Of a stretch of DNA of 64,000 nucleotides, positions 30,246-39,229 are shown piece after piece; position 1 is the first letter of the stretch, and every line of letters begins with the position of its first letter. The DNA is from Hyphomicrobiales bacterium (lineage in GTDB: Bacteria > Pseudomonadota > Alphaproteobacteria > Rhizobiales > Xanthobacteraceae): the NCBI GenBank assembly GCA_021732215.1, contig JAKFVL010000006.1:1-64000 (forward strand), read 5' to 3'. The position numbers and the translations under genes are program-made. The notes under the pieces are model-generated. The model made no database searches, was not told the origin of the DNA, and was given only the letters and a program-made list of their open reading frames with translations.

Positions 30246-31454
30246 ATGTTGAAAAAAATCATCACGTCCCTGCTTGCGTCAACCGTTGTCATCGCCGCAA
30301 GTGCGGCGTTCGCGCAAGGCAATCCGCCGCTCAAGCTCGGCGCCATTCTCGATATGTCGGGTCTTTATGCCGACATCACCGGAGAAGGCAGCGCCACCGC
30401 GGCGCGCATGGCGGTGGAAGATTTCGGCGGCAGCGTGCTTGGCCGCAAGGTCGAGATCATCGCCGCCGATCATCTCAACAAGGCGGACCTCTCCGCCAGC
30501 ATCGCTCGCGATATGCTCGACAATCAAGGCGTTGAGGCGATCATCGATGTGGCCGCATCGGCCACCGCGCTCGCTGCGGGCGAGATCGCGAAAGCGCGCA
30601 ACAAGATCATTATCTTCAACGGCCCCGGCTCGATCCGCCTGAGCAACGAGGCGTGCGGACCCTATACCGTGCACTATGTGTTCGATACGTATGGGCAAGC
30701 CAATTCGACCGGGCTTGCGACGGTGAAGACCGGTCTCGACTCGTGGTTCTTCCTCACCGCCGACTATGCATTCGGCCAGGATCTTGAAAAGGATACGACC
30801 AATGTCATCCAGAAGATGGGTGGCAAGATCGCGGGCGCCGTCAGGCATCCGCTCAACACGTCGGACTTTTCGTCGTTCCTGCTGCAGGCGCAAGGCTCCA
30901 AGGCGAAAGTGATCGGCCTCGCCAACGCCGGCGGCGACACCATCAACGCCATCAAACAGGCAGCCGAATTCGGATTGACCAGGGGCGGCCAGAAGATTTC
31001 TCCCCTGCTGGCCTTTATCACCGACATCGACAGCGTCGGACTCGAGACAGCGCAGGGCATGGTGCTGGCGGAAGCGTTTTACTGGGACCTGAACGACGAG
31101 ACGCGCGCGTTCTCCAAACGCTTTCAGGACAAAATCAAGCGCGTGCCGACATCGGCGCAAGCTGGCATCTATTCGTCGGTCACGCACTATCTGAAGGCGG
31201 TGAAAGCGGCGGGCGCCACCGATGCCGCGGCTGTCATCAAGGTCATGAAGGAAACGCCGATCAACGACATGTTTGCGAAGAACGGCAAGATCCGCGAGGA
31301 CGGCCGCATGGTGCACGACATGTATCTGTTCGAGGTGAAGAAGCCATCCGAGTCGAAGGGGCGTTGGGACAATTACAAGCTGCTCGCGACGATCTCTGGC
31401 GACGACGCTTTCCAGCCATTGTCGGCATCGCGCTGCCCGCTGGTGAAGAAGTAA
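30246..31454 (+). CDS. Branched-chain amino acid type ABC substrate-binding protein
   Basis: A 402-residue periplasmic type I binding protein of the LivJ/HAAT group. A strong GGGAGGA lies just before ATG 30246; longer frames add non-signal sequence. The signal peptide ends near AFAQG (residue 23). Mature features: LKLGAILDMSGLYADITGEGS, GRKVEIIAADHLNKADLSASIARDML, then a second lobe with GQDLEKDTTNVIQKMGGKIAG. Members near acyl-CoA genes often import aromatic or short organic acids instead of amino acids, which fits the genes that follow. The transporter's membrane and ATPase genes are not beside it. Confidence 0.9.
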   Translation: MLKKIITSLLASTVVIAASAAFAQGNPPLKLGAILDMSGLYADITGEGSATAARMAVEDFGGSVLGRKVEIIAADHLNKADLSASIARDMLDNQGVEAIIDVAASATALAAGEIAKARNKIIIFNGPGSIRLSNEACGPYTVHYVFDTYGQANSTGLATVKTGLDSWFFLTADYAFGQDLEKDTTNVIQKMGGKIAGAVRHPLNTSDFSSFLLQAQGSKAKVIGLANAGGDTINAIKQAAEFGLTRGGQKISPLLAFITDIDSVGLETAQGMVLAEAFYWDLNDETRAFSKRFQDKIKRVPTSAQAGIYSSVTHYLKAVKAAGATDAAAVIKVMKETPINDMFAKNGKIREDGRMVHDMYLFEVKKPSESKGRWDNYKLLATISGDDAFQPLSASRCPLVKK

Positions 31455-31463
31455 TTTTTCTCC

Positions 31464-31556
31464 CGTCATGGCGGGGCTTGTCCCGGCCATCCAAGTCTTT
31501 CTTGCGGATACTTCGTCAAGACGTGGATGCCCCGGGAAAAGCGCGGGCATGACGAG
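31464..31556. repeat. Palindromic intergenic repeat, family B (copy 2)
   Basis: CGTCATGGCGGGGCTTGTCCCGGCCATCCAAGTC...GACGTGGATGCCCCGGG...CGGGCATGACGAG, the short form without module M, between the binding protein gene and the enoyl-CoA hydratase gene. Confidence 0.85.
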
Positions 31557-31578
31557 TTCTCTAACGGAAAGAAATCTC

Positions 31579-32364
31579 ATGAGCGACATCGTCCTGCAAC
31601 ATCTCGACCGCGGCCTTCTCACCATCACCATGAACAGGCCCGATCGCCGCAACGCGCTCAACGCGGACATGACGCGCGGTCTGGTCGAGGCCGCGCGGCG
31701 TGCAGCCGAGGACAGCGATGTCCGCGCCGTGCTGCTCAAGGGCGCGGGCGGCACGTTCTGCGTCGGTGGCGACGTCAAGGCGATGGCGGTGGCGACACCG
31801 CGACCGCTGGAAGAGCGGGTCACCACGCTGCGCAAGGGCATGGAAGTTTCGCGGATCCTGCATCAGATGCAGAAGCCGGTGGTCGCGCAGATCGACGGTG
31901 CAGCCGCAGGCGCGGGGCTTTCGATTGCGCTGTCCTGCGACATTCGCATTGCCAGCGAGTCGGCGAAAATCACGACGGCTTTCGCCAAGGTCGGCTTCTC
32001 GGGCGACTACGGCGGCACTTATTTCCTGACGCAGATGCTCGGCAGCGCCAAGGCGCGCGAGCTCTATTTGCTCTCGCCGGTCTTGACGGCAAAGGAAGCG
32101 CTTGGCCTCGGCATGGTCAGCAGGGTCGTGCCGGATGCGGAGATCGACAAGGCTGCGCATGAGCTTGCGATGTCGCTGGCGCAGGGGCCGAGCGTCACGC
32201 TCGGCTACATCAAGCGCAACATCAACAATGCCGAGACGCTGTCGCTGGAGGCCTGTTTCGACGCCGAGGCAATTCACCATTCGCGCTGTGGCGAAACGAC
32301 GGATCACAAGGAAGCCTCGAAGGCGTTCGTGGAGAAGCGCACACCGACATTTGTCGGGCGCTAG
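31579..32364 (+). CDS. Enoyl-CoA hydratase/isomerase family protein
   Basis: A 261-residue crotonase-fold enzyme. The oxyanion-hole segments are clear (GAGGTFCVGGDVKAMA; DGAAAGAGLSIALSCD). At the catalytic acid loop it reads KVGFSGDYGGTYFL, which is closer to PaaG-type isomerases/hydratases (Asp in this loop) than to classical hydratases with two Glu residues. The substrate is unknown. ATG 31579 follows GGAAAG. The gene begins a probable operon with the VOC and acyl-CoA synthetase genes, although repeats separate them. Confidence 0.88.
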   Translation: MSDIVLQHLDRGLLTITMNRPDRRNALNADMTRGLVEAARRAAEDSDVRAVLLKGAGGTFCVGGDVKAMAVATPRPLEERVTTLRKGMEVSRILHQMQKPVVAQIDGAAAGAGLSIALSCDIRIASESAKITTAFAKVGFSGDYGGTYFLTQMLGSAKARELYLLSPVLTAKEALGLGMVSRVVPDAEIDKAAHELAMSLAQGPSVTLGYIKRNINNAETLSLEACFDAEAIHHSRCGETTDHKEASKAFVEKRTPTFVGR

Positions 32365-32422
32365 GTCTAAGGAATCCGGTGGTTCGCAGTAACGTTGGAA
32401 GATTCGGGAAGGAATTTTATCG

Positions 32423-33181
32423 ATGACGCTGCTAACGCGGCTGCGCCAGGTCTGTCTTGTCGCGGCGAAGATCGAGCCTGTCGGCGGCGACATCGCCGAG
32501 GTGATGGGGCTGAACATTTGTTATCGCGATCCGAACGTCGGCCGGTTCGGCCTCGAGAACGTGCTGATCCCGGTCGATAGCGTGCTCCTCGAGGTGGTCG
32601 CGCCAATCCGGGAGGGCACGGCCGCGGGACGCTTCGTCGAGAAGACACAAGGCCGCGGCGGCTATATGGCGATCCTGTCGTGCAACGATCCGCGCGAGCG
32701 CGGACGCAACGCCGAGGCGATGGGCGTGCGCACCGCGCATCTGATCGATCGGCCGCCCTATCTCGGTGTGCAGTTGCATCCGCGCGATTGCCGCGGCGCA
32801 TTCATCGAATTCAACCACACCGCTGGCAGCGACAACATTTTCGGGCCCTATCCGCCGGCCGGCCCCGACTGGCACAAAGCCGTGCGCCGGGATTCGACGC
32901 AGGCTCTCACGGCCATTACGATGGAGAGTTCCGATCCGGCCAGCCTCGCGCAGCATTGGAGCAGGATCATCGGCAGCCCGGTGATTGACGGCGCCGTGCC
33001 GGAAATTCGTTTGCCCAACGCGGCGATCCGCTTCGTGAAAGGCGCGGCCGATCTGATGAGCGGGCTCACCTTCAAGGTCAACGATCCGGCGCCGATCCTT
33101 GCCAGGGCGAAAGCGAAAGGGCTTCATGTCAACGGCAACGCTTTCAGACTCTGCGGCGTCGATTTCGAGCTGACCGGCTGA
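32423..33181 (+). CDS. VOC/glyoxalase-like domain protein
   Basis: A 252-residue protein with vicinal oxygen chelate-type features: the N-terminal half GLNICYRDPNVGRFGLENVLIPVDSVLLEVVAP, then GGYMAILSCND, and a C-terminal half after DSTQALTAI in which AQHWSRIIG repeats the module pattern. Possible roles are an epimerase, dioxygenase or isomerase step on a CoA intermediate. Metal ligands cannot be assigned with confidence. The ATG at 32423 has GGAAGGA upstream. Confidence 0.75.
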   Translation: MTLLTRLRQVCLVAAKIEPVGGDIAEVMGLNICYRDPNVGRFGLENVLIPVDSVLLEVVAPIREGTAAGRFVEKTQGRGGYMAILSCNDPRERGRNAEAMGVRTAHLIDRPPYLGVQLHPRDCRGAFIEFNHTAGSDNIFGPYPPAGPDWHKAVRRDSTQALTAITMESSDPASLAQHWSRIIGSPVIDGAVPEIRLPNAAIRFVKGAADLMSGLTFKVNDPAPILARAKAKGLHVNGNAFRLCGVDFELTG

Positions 33182-33206
33182 CGATGCGCGGCATTCCCAT
33201 CAACAT

Positions 33207-33334
33207 CGTCATGGCCGGGCATAGCCGTTCGAAGAACGGCGTCGCTTCGCTCGCCTATGTCCCGGCCATCCACGCCTCACTTACCGCGTCTTGCTGAAGA
33301 CGTGGATGCCCGGCACAAGGCCGGGCATGACGAC
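33207..33334. repeat. Palindromic intergenic repeat, family B with module M (copy 3)
   Basis: CGTCATGGCCGGGCATAGCCG-TTCGAAGAACGGC...CCGGGCATGACGACG, 128 bp, ending 13 bp before the acyl-CoA synthetase start. Module M is in the opposite orientation to copy 1. Confidence 0.85.
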
Positions 33335-33346
33335 GAAGTAGGTCCA

Positions 33347-35455
33347 ATGCCCTCACACCCGCTCGACACTTTTTTCTCGCCAAAGAGCATCGCCATCATC
33401 GGCGCGTCGCGCGAGCCGACGAAGATTCCGGGGCTGCTACTGGCGTTCTTGCGAAAGAACCAGTTTCCCGGCGCGATCTATCCGGTCAATCCGAACTACG
33501 AAGATATCAACGGCTTGACGTGCTATCCGAAGATCGCGGCGATCGGTCAGCCGATCGACCTCGCCATCGTCATCATCCCTGCGAAGTTCGTCACCGGTGC
33601 GCTGGAAGAATGTGCGGCCGTTGGTGTCAAGAACGTGGTCATCATCTCGTCGGGCTTTGCCGAGGAGGGCGGCGACAGCGCGGGCATGCAGGACGAGATC
33701 GGGGCCATTGCGAGACGAACCGGCATGCGGATTTCCGGACCGAATGCTGAAGGTTTTTACAACGAGCCGGGCAGGATCGCCGCCACCTTCAGCCCGACCG
33801 TCGATGTCAAACCGGATGCGCCTCGTCTGATTGCGAGCCGCCGGCGCATCGGCATCGTCGCGCAGAGCGGCGGCATCGGCTTTGCGTTCTACAATCGCGC
33901 CCGCGCACTCGGCGTGGCAGTGAGTTATGTGATCTCGACCGGCAACGAATCCGATCTCGGCGCGGGAGAATTTCTGGACTACCTGGTCCAGGACACCAGC
34001 ACCGATGTGATCCTGCTGTTCATCGAGGGCATCCGCGATACGGACAAGTTTCTCGCCGCTGCGCAGCGCGCTGCAGAGCTTGGCAAGCCGGTGATCGTCA
34101 CGAAAGTAGGCCGCTCCAGTGCTGGCGAGCGTGCAGCCGCCTCGCACACCGCCAGCATGGCGGGATGGAGTGCGGCTTACGACGCGGTGTTCGCAAAGTA
34201 CGGCTTCATTGTCTCGAACGATCTCGATGAGGCGGTTGCGATCGCGGCCGTGCTGACCACGTCGCCGCTGCCGAAGGGCGATCGCGTCGCGGTCGTTACC
34301 GTCTCGGGTGGCGCTGGCATCTGGGCTGCGGACACCGTTGCGATGCAGGACATGAACGTGCCGGAACTGTCGGCGGGCGTGCAGCAGACCATTCGCGGCA
34401 TGATTCCGTCCTATGGCTCGCCGCGCAATCCGGTCGATATCACCGCGCAGGCGGTGCACAGCGGCGGTTTGCAGAAGACGATGGAGTTGCTCGAAAAATC
34501 CGACGAAGTCGATGCGGTGCTTGTCGTGATCTCGATGGCGAGCGAAACGCGCATGCCGTTCAAGATGGAAGAGTTGAAGCCGCTGATCGACCGGCAGACC
34601 AAGCCCTATGTGTTCTGGTCCTATACATTGCCGTCGAACTTCGCGCGGACCGGGCTTGCGGCATCCGGAGTCGTGATCCTGTCGAATCTCTCACATGTGG
34701 GCACCGCGATCCGGCAGCTCGGCACGTATGCGAGGTTCAAACCGCCAGCGGATGCTTCTTCCGCGCAGGCAGCCGATCTGTCGAAGTTCACCTCGGCTCA
34801 GGCATTTTCCGAATACGACAGCAAGGCGTTGCTGCGCGCGGCGGGCGTCGATGTGCCGCAAGACATGCTGGTGGCCGAGTGCGGCGCTGTTGAAGCAGCG
34901 GCGGCAAAGACGCGCTTTCCGCTGGTGATGAAAATCCAGTCGGCGGACATTCCACACAAGAGCGAGGTTGGCGGCGTCAAGGTCGGCATCGCCAATTTGC
35001 AAGATGCGCTCGCCGCCTATGACGCGCTGATCGCCAGCGCCAGACAGCATCGTCCAAACGCAAAAATTCAAGGCGTACTGGTGAGCCCGGTGGCGAGGAA
35101 AGGCGTCGAGATGATCGTCGGCACCATGACCGACGCGACGTTCGGCCCGATGATCATGGCGGGCCTCGGCGGCGTCACGACTGAATTGTTCAAGGACGTG
35201 GTCTATCGCCCTGCGCCGGTGAGCGAGGCGGAGGCAGCCGCAATGCTCGATGAACTGAAAGCCGCGCCGTTGCTCAACGGCTTCCGCGGCGCACCGAAGG
35301 CGGATGTTGCGGCCTTGACGGCGCTGATGGCGAAGCTGTCACAGGTCGCGGCCGCGAACAGCGCGCACATCGCCGAAATCGAAATCAATCCAGTGCTGGT
35401 GCATCCGGCCGGCGAGGGCGTCACGATTGTCGACGCGCTCGTGGTGGCGAGGTAG
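33347..35455 (+). CDS. NDP-forming acyl-CoA synthetase family protein
   Basis: A 702-residue single-chain enzyme of the acetate-CoA ligase (NDP-forming) superfamily. Order: CoA-binding domain (SIAIIGASREPTKIPG near residue 15), succinyl-CoA ligase-like domains (VGIVAQSGGIGFAFYN; SHTASMAGW with the phosphorylatable His), and a C-terminal ATP-grasp region (FPLVMKIQSADIPHKSEVGGVKVG). It probably activates an organic acid with CoA and ATP for the surrounding catabolic genes. ATG 33347 was chosen because the upstream part of the frame is repeat sequence. Confidence 0.9.
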   Translation: MPSHPLDTFFSPKSIAIIGASREPTKIPGLLLAFLRKNQFPGAIYPVNPNYEDINGLTCYPKIAAIGQPIDLAIVIIPAKFVTGALEECAAVGVKNVVIISSGFAEEGGDSAGMQDEIGAIARRTGMRISGPNAEGFYNEPGRIAATFSPTVDVKPDAPRLIASRRRIGIVAQSGGIGFAFYNRARALGVAVSYVISTGNESDLGAGEFLDYLVQDTSTDVILLFIEGIRDTDKFLAAAQRAAELGKPVIVTKVGRSSAGERAAASHTASMAGWSAAYDAVFAKYGFIVSNDLDEAVAIAAVLTTSPLPKGDRVAVVTVSGGAGIWAADTVAMQDMNVPELSAGVQQTIRGMIPSYGSPRNPVDITAQAVHSGGLQKTMELLEKSDEVDAVLVVISMASETRMPFKMEELKPLIDRQTKPYVFWSYTLPSNFARTGLAASGVVILSNLSHVGTAIRQLGTYARFKPPADASSAQAADLSKFTSAQAFSEYDSKALLRAAGVDVPQDMLVAECGAVEAAAAKTRFPLVMKIQSADIPHKSEVGGVKVGIANLQDALAAYDALIASARQHRPNAKIQGVLVSPVARKGVEMIVGTMTDATFGPMIMAGLGGVTTELFKDVVYRPAPVSEAEAAAMLDELKAAPLLNGFRGAPKADVAALTALMAKLSQVAAANSAHIAEIEINPVLVHPAGEGVTIVDALVVAR

Positions 35456-35477
35456 CCAGCGTCTGACTGATCGAACT

Positions 35478-35584
35478 GTCGTCCCTGCGAAAGCAGGGAC
35501 CCATACACCCTGTCTGTTTTGCTCGGCATGACCTTCTGTAACAATAACCCGGAGGGTATGGGTCCCCGCCTTCGCGGGGACGAC
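35478..35584. repeat. Palindromic intergenic repeat, family A (copy 2)
   Basis: GTCGTCCCTGCGAAAGCAGGGACCCATACACCC...GGGTATGGGTCCCCGC-CTTCGCGGGGACGAC: two hairpins facing each other, as in the cobS-cobT gap. It lies just after the acyl-CoA synthetase gene. Confidence 0.88.
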
Positions 35585-35633
35585 AACAGATGGGTGTTTG
35601 CGCACCAACTTACCTAGGCCGAGTTGGTGTTTT

Positions 35634-35748
35634 CGTCATGCCCGGGCATAGCCGTTCGAAGAACGGCGTTCCAAGAATGCCTATGCCGGGCATCCACGTC
35701 TTTGGCAGGTCAAGTCGTGGATGGCGGGGACAAGCCAGGCTATGACGA
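35634..35748. repeat. Palindromic intergenic repeat, family B with partial module M (copy 4)
   Basis: CGTCATGCCCGGGCATAGCCG-TTCGAAGAACGGC followed by a diverged half and ATCCACGTC...GTCGTGGATGG...TATGACGAAG. It is followed by half of a family C element (CTCCTCGCAATGACGG, to about 35790). Confidence 0.82.
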
Positions 35749-35797
35749 AGGCAGACTTCGTCGCGCAAATGTGCTCCTCGCAATGACGGACGTGGCG

Positions 35798-36601
35798 TTA
35801 ACGCCCCCGGAAGTTGGCCGCGCGGCGTTCTTCGGTGGCCTTGACGCCTTCCTTGAAGTCCTCGGTCGCGCGCAGCCAGGTCTGCTCTTTCAGCTCGTGC
35901 TCGGTCGCCTTGTGGATGCGGTCGGCGAGACCGGCGCGCATTGTCGCCCGTGTCGAGATCAAGCCGAGCGGCGAGCATTCGGCGATTTCTTCCGCGAGCT
36001 TGATCGCCTCTGCACGCACCTGATCCTGCGGGACCAGAAGGTTGGCGAGGCCCATCTTGTAAGCCTCTTCGCCGGTGACGCGGCGGCTGGTGTAGAACAT
36101 CAGCTCGGCGTTGTTCTTGCCGATCAGTTCGGGCAGCGCCACGGTGAGGCCGAAGCCCGGATGAAAACCGAGCTTGGTGAAGTTCGCGGCGAAGCGCGTT
36201 TCCGGGCAGGCCACGCGGAAATCCGCCGAGACGGCGAGGCCGAGGCCGCCGCCGATCGCCGCGCCATGCACGGCCGCGACGATCGGCTTCCTGGCGCGAT
36301 AGATGCGCACGGCTTCGATGTAGAGATGGCTGATCGAGCCGAGATTGTCGGCTGGGTCGCCCTTGGCGTCGGAGACCGTTTCCTTGCGGTTGGGGTCCTT
36401 GAAATCGGCGCCGGCGCAGAACGCCTTGCCTTGCGCGCACAGTACCGTGGCGCGGACCTCGACGTTGGCGTCGAATTCGTCGAGCGCGTTGGCGATCTGC
36501 TGGATCAGCAGCGCGTCGAAGAAATTCAGCGGCGGCTTGCGAATCTCGATGATACCGATGTGGCCTTTGGTTTCGACGCCGATGTCCTTGTAGGTGGTCA
36601 T
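35798..36601 (-). CDS. Enoyl-CoA hydratase/isomerase family protein
   Basis: A 267-residue crotonase-fold enzyme, different in sequence from the one at 31.6 kb. Oxyanion-hole segments are AQGKAFCAGADFK and HGAAIGGGLGLAVSAD. The catalytic loop reads KLGFHPGFGLTVALPE, where the usual acidic residue before the GG is absent, so the reaction may not be simple hydration. The C-terminal helix (EDFKEGVKATEERRAANFRGR) is typical of beta-oxidation hydratases. It lies downstream of the two acyl-CoA dehydrogenase genes on the same strand. Confidence 0.88.
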   Translation of the reverse strand: MTTYKDIGVETKGHIGIIEIRKPPLNFFDALLIQQIANALDEFDANVEVRATVLCAQGKAFCAGADFKDPNRKETVSDAKGDPADNLGSISHLYIEAVRIYRARKPIVAAVHGAAIGGGLGLAVSADFRVACPETRFAANFTKLGFHPGFGLTVALPELIGKNNAELMFYTSRRVTGEEAYKMGLANLLVPQDQVRAEAIKLAEEIAECSPLGLISTRATMRAGLADRIHKATEHELKEQTWLRATEDFKEGVKATEERRAANFRGR

Positions 36602-36637
36602 GTTCGTACCCTTTGAGCCGATCCATTGTTATCTTGT

Positions 36638-36725
36638 TGTCATGCCCGGCTCGGTGCCGGGCATCCACGTCTTCTGCTTTCGGCAAACAAGACGTGGATG
36701 GCCGGGACAAGCCCGGCCATGACGA
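36638..36725. repeat. Palindromic intergenic repeat, family B (copy 5)
   Basis: TGTCATGCCCGGCTCGGTGCCGGGCATCCACGTCTTC...AAGACGTGGATGGCCGGGACAAGCCCGGCCATGACGAG, short form, between the hydratase and the acyl-CoA dehydrogenase genes, starting 6 bp beyond the dehydrogenase stop. Confidence 0.88.
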
Positions 36726-36731
36726 GAATAG

Positions 36732-37892
36732 CTAGCGCAGTCCCAGCCCTCGCGCGATGATGCCGCGCAGCACTTCCGTGGTGCCACCCTGAATGGTGAG
36801 CTTCGGCGCGATCTTGGTGGCAAACGCAAGCTGCTCGTTGAGCGTCGGCAGATTGGTGACATCCGCATCGACGAACGCGGCGAGGTCGCGCACCCGATGC
36901 GGCAGCGCCTGCTCCCACAGCGTGCCGATGTCTTTCACGATCGCCGCTTCCACCACCGGCTCCTTGCCGGCGGACAGCATGCCCGCGACCGACACCGACA
37001 TGCGGCGCATGGTGTGAAGCTGCGCGACCAGCCGGCCGATGCCTTCCGCCGCGCGCGCGTCCGGATTCGGTCCGATCGAGCGCACCAGCTCGGTCAGCAC
37101 GTAATATGTTTCGAGGAATCGCTCGGGGCCGGAGCGCTCATAGGCCAGTTCGCTGGTCGCCTGTTTCCACGCGCCATCTATCTCGCCGAGCACGTGATCG
37201 TCCGGCATGAAGGCGTCCTCGAACACGACCTCGTTGAACTCCTTTTGCCCGCTCATCTGGTTGATCGGATTCACCTTGATGCCCGGCGTCTTCATGTCGA
37301 CGAGGAATTGCGTCAGGCCGTGACGGCGATTGTCCTTGGTCGGCGGCGAGGTGCGGAACACCGCGATCATGTAGTCGGCGATGTGCGCGGAGGTGGTCCA
37401 GATCTTGGTGCCGTTGATGAGATAGCCGCCGTCGGTCTTGGTGGCTTTCGTTTTCGCCGCGAACAGGTCGGAGCCCGAGCCGGGCTCGCTCATGCCGATC
37501 GAAAAGCAGACCTCGCCGGCGCAGATGCGCGGCAGGATGTCCATCTTGATGCGTTCGGGCGCATATTTCAGCAGCACCGGGCCGCTCTGCCGGTCGGCGA
37601 CGAAGAAACGCCGGGTCGGCGCGTTGGCGACGCGCATTTCCTCGGTGACGACGTAGCGCTCCAGATACGAGCGCTCGTGGCCGCCGTATTTCTTCGGCCA
37701 GGTGATGCCGAGCCAGCCCTTTGCGCCGACACGTTTGGCGAACTCGCGATTGTCGTTGTCCTCGCTGTGCGGCTGGTGCGGATCGAACGTACCGCGCGCG
37801 ATCTCGTCGGCGAGAAAGGCGCGCACTTCCTTGCGCAGCTCCTCGCATTCGGGCGGCAGGCGGATCGGATCGAAACGGAGCGCTGCGGTCAT
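36732..37892 (-). CDS. Acyl-CoA dehydrogenase, likely catalytic partner of a heteromeric pair
   Basis: A 386-residue FAD-dependent acyl-CoA dehydrogenase. Domains in order: N-terminal helical (to about residue 125), middle beta domain (CFSIGMSEPGSGSDLFAAKTKA), C-terminal helical domain. The acidic base is probably the Glu in SELAYERSGPERF, as in isovaleryl-type enzymes, because the IQGGTTEVLRG loop has Gly where short/medium-chain enzymes have Glu. The gene for a smaller, diverged homologue lies just upstream (14 bp), pointing to an alpha2beta2 enzyme like those of steroid and cyclic acid degradation. ATG 37892 gives the standard start. Confidence 0.9.
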   Translation of the reverse strand: MTAALRFDPIRLPPECEELRKEVRAFLADEIARGTFDPHQPHSEDNDNREFAKRVGAKGWLGITWPKKYGGHERSYLERYVVTEEMRVANAPTRRFFVADRQSGPVLLKYAPERIKMDILPRICAGEVCFSIGMSEPGSGSDLFAAKTKATKTDGGYLINGTKIWTTSAHIADYMIAVFRTSPPTKDNRRHGLTQFLVDMKTPGIKVNPINQMSGQKEFNEVVFEDAFMPDDHVLGEIDGAWKQATSELAYERSGPERFLETYYVLTELVRSIGPNPDARAAEGIGRLVAQLHTMRRMSVSVAGMLSAGKEPVVEAAIVKDIGTLWEQALPHRVRDLAAFVDADVTNLPTLNEQLAFATKIAPKLTIQGGTTEVLRGIIARGLGLR

Positions 37893-37906
37893 GGTGTCTC
37901 CTGGAA

Positions 37907-38971
37907 TTAACGCGAGGCGACCAGCGGCCACAATTCGTCGGCGCCGCGGGCGCAGACCATTTTGCCGAGCTCGACCGCCCAGTGGCTTTCGTTGCCGAAG
38001 TCGTCGCGCCACGCCAGCGCCCGCAAGGTGAGGCGATGCAGGATGTGCTCCGAGGTGAAGCCGATCGCGCCATGGACCTGATGCGCGATGCCGGTGGCGC
38101 GTTCGGCCGCCTCCGAGCAGCGGATTTTTGCTGAGATCGCTTCCAGCATCACGGCGTCATCGAAGATTCTGGCATTTGAGATCGCATCGGCAGCAGAGGT
38201 TGCAGCGGCGAGCGCGGCAGCGGTTTCAGACGCAAGGCGTGCAAGATTGTGCTGCACCGCCTGGAATTTCGAGATCGGCTTTTCGAACGCCACGCGCTCG
38301 TTGGAGTAGCGCACGGTGATATCGAGCATGGTCTCGAGCGCGCCGGCGATCTGGAGGCTGCGGACAACGCAGCCCATCAGCAACAGCGAGTTTTGCGTGA
38401 AGTCTACCGGCGCCGGCTTCAGCTCAAGCGGTCTGGCATCGGTGAGCGTCAACGTGTTGCTTTCTTCGCCGGCAAGGCTCAGGCCGGCGTCGATCCGGCA
38501 AGCGCTCACGTCAATGAGCGCAATCGAGACGCCCTTCGCGCCGGTTGCGACGACGGCGATATGCTTTGCTTCTTTTGCGAAAGGGACTCCACGCGCGCGG
38601 CCGCTCAGCGTGCCGTCCGCATTCAGGGTGATGGCATCGCGAGGCGAAGCGGGCGCAACGGTCATCGCGCCTTCGGGCGAGGAGATACCGCCCTGCGCCA
38701 GCAGCCAGCCGGCCAGCATGGTTTCGGCAAGCGGAACAGCCAGCGCATAACGGCCGGCCGCGTTCAACACGCCGAAGCCATCGGCAAGGCCCGCGCCGGA
38801 GCCGCCGTGCTCCTCGGGCACCCACGCGAGAGTCAGACCTGCTTCCGAGAGCGCGTTCCAGAGCGGCGCTTTCCAGCTTCCGTTTGCGGTGCGAATGATC
38901 TCTTGCGAATCCGCGAGGTCGGCGAAGATTCGTTCGGCGGCCTCGACGACGATGTTCTCACTCTCCGCCAC
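37907..38971 (-). CDS. Acyl-CoA dehydrogenase family protein, likely non-catalytic partner
   Basis: A 354-residue homologue of acyl-CoA dehydrogenases from GTG 38971, which has GGGAG 5 bp upstream; the frame extends further but that part has repeat-like, unlikely sequence. It keeps the fold markers (EEHGGSGAGLADGFGVLNAAGRYA; YSNERVAFEKPISKFQAVQHNLA) but lacks the GGT loop and ends HQVHGAIGFTSEHILHRLTLRALAWRDDFG. Its short length and closeness to the larger homologue suggest it is the second subunit of a heterotetramer. The substrate is unknown. Confidence 0.85.
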   Translation of the reverse strand: MAESENIVVEAAERIFADLADSQEIIRTANGSWKAPLWNALSEAGLTLAWVPEEHGGSGAGLADGFGVLNAAGRYALAVPLAETMLAGWLLAQGGISSPEGAMTVAPASPRDAITLNADGTLSGRARGVPFAKEAKHIAVVATGAKGVSIALIDVSACRIDAGLSLAGEESNTLTLTDARPLELKPAPVDFTQNSLLLMGCVVRSLQIAGALETMLDITVRYSNERVAFEKPISKFQAVQHNLARLASETAAALAAATSAADAISNARIFDDAVMLEAISAKIRCSEAAERATGIAHQVHGAIGFTSEHILHRLTLRALAWRDDFGNESHWAVELGKMVCARGADELWPLVASR

Positions 38972-39138
38972 GCTCGCTCCCTTGATATTATTCAGGCATG
39001 TCTCATCCGCGAACGAGCGGATGGAATGTTGTTTCTTGGTTGGCGGCATGATGGTGAAAAGGCAAGGGGGTGACAAGCGCGGATGCATGATGAGGGCCCG
39101 CAATCCGGCATACGCCGCGTGCGAAATGGTGTGTTTCG

Positions 39139-39216
39139 TCAGTGGAGTGGATTTGACATTCGCAAAAATGTAGCTGCGGGCGCTGGAAGCGAATGTCAAA
39201 TCCAAAACTCCACTGG
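39139..39216. repeat. Long bulged palindrome IR-1 (25 nt loop)
   Basis: The left arm 39139-39163 (TCAGTGGAG + TGGATTTGACATTCGC) pairs with a right arm from 39189 to about 39216 (GCGAATGTCAAATCCA-AAA-CTCCACTGG). The stem is about 24 bp, with an AAA bulge 16 bp from the loop. Confidence 0.88.
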
Positions 39217-39229
39217 AATCCTATATTTG

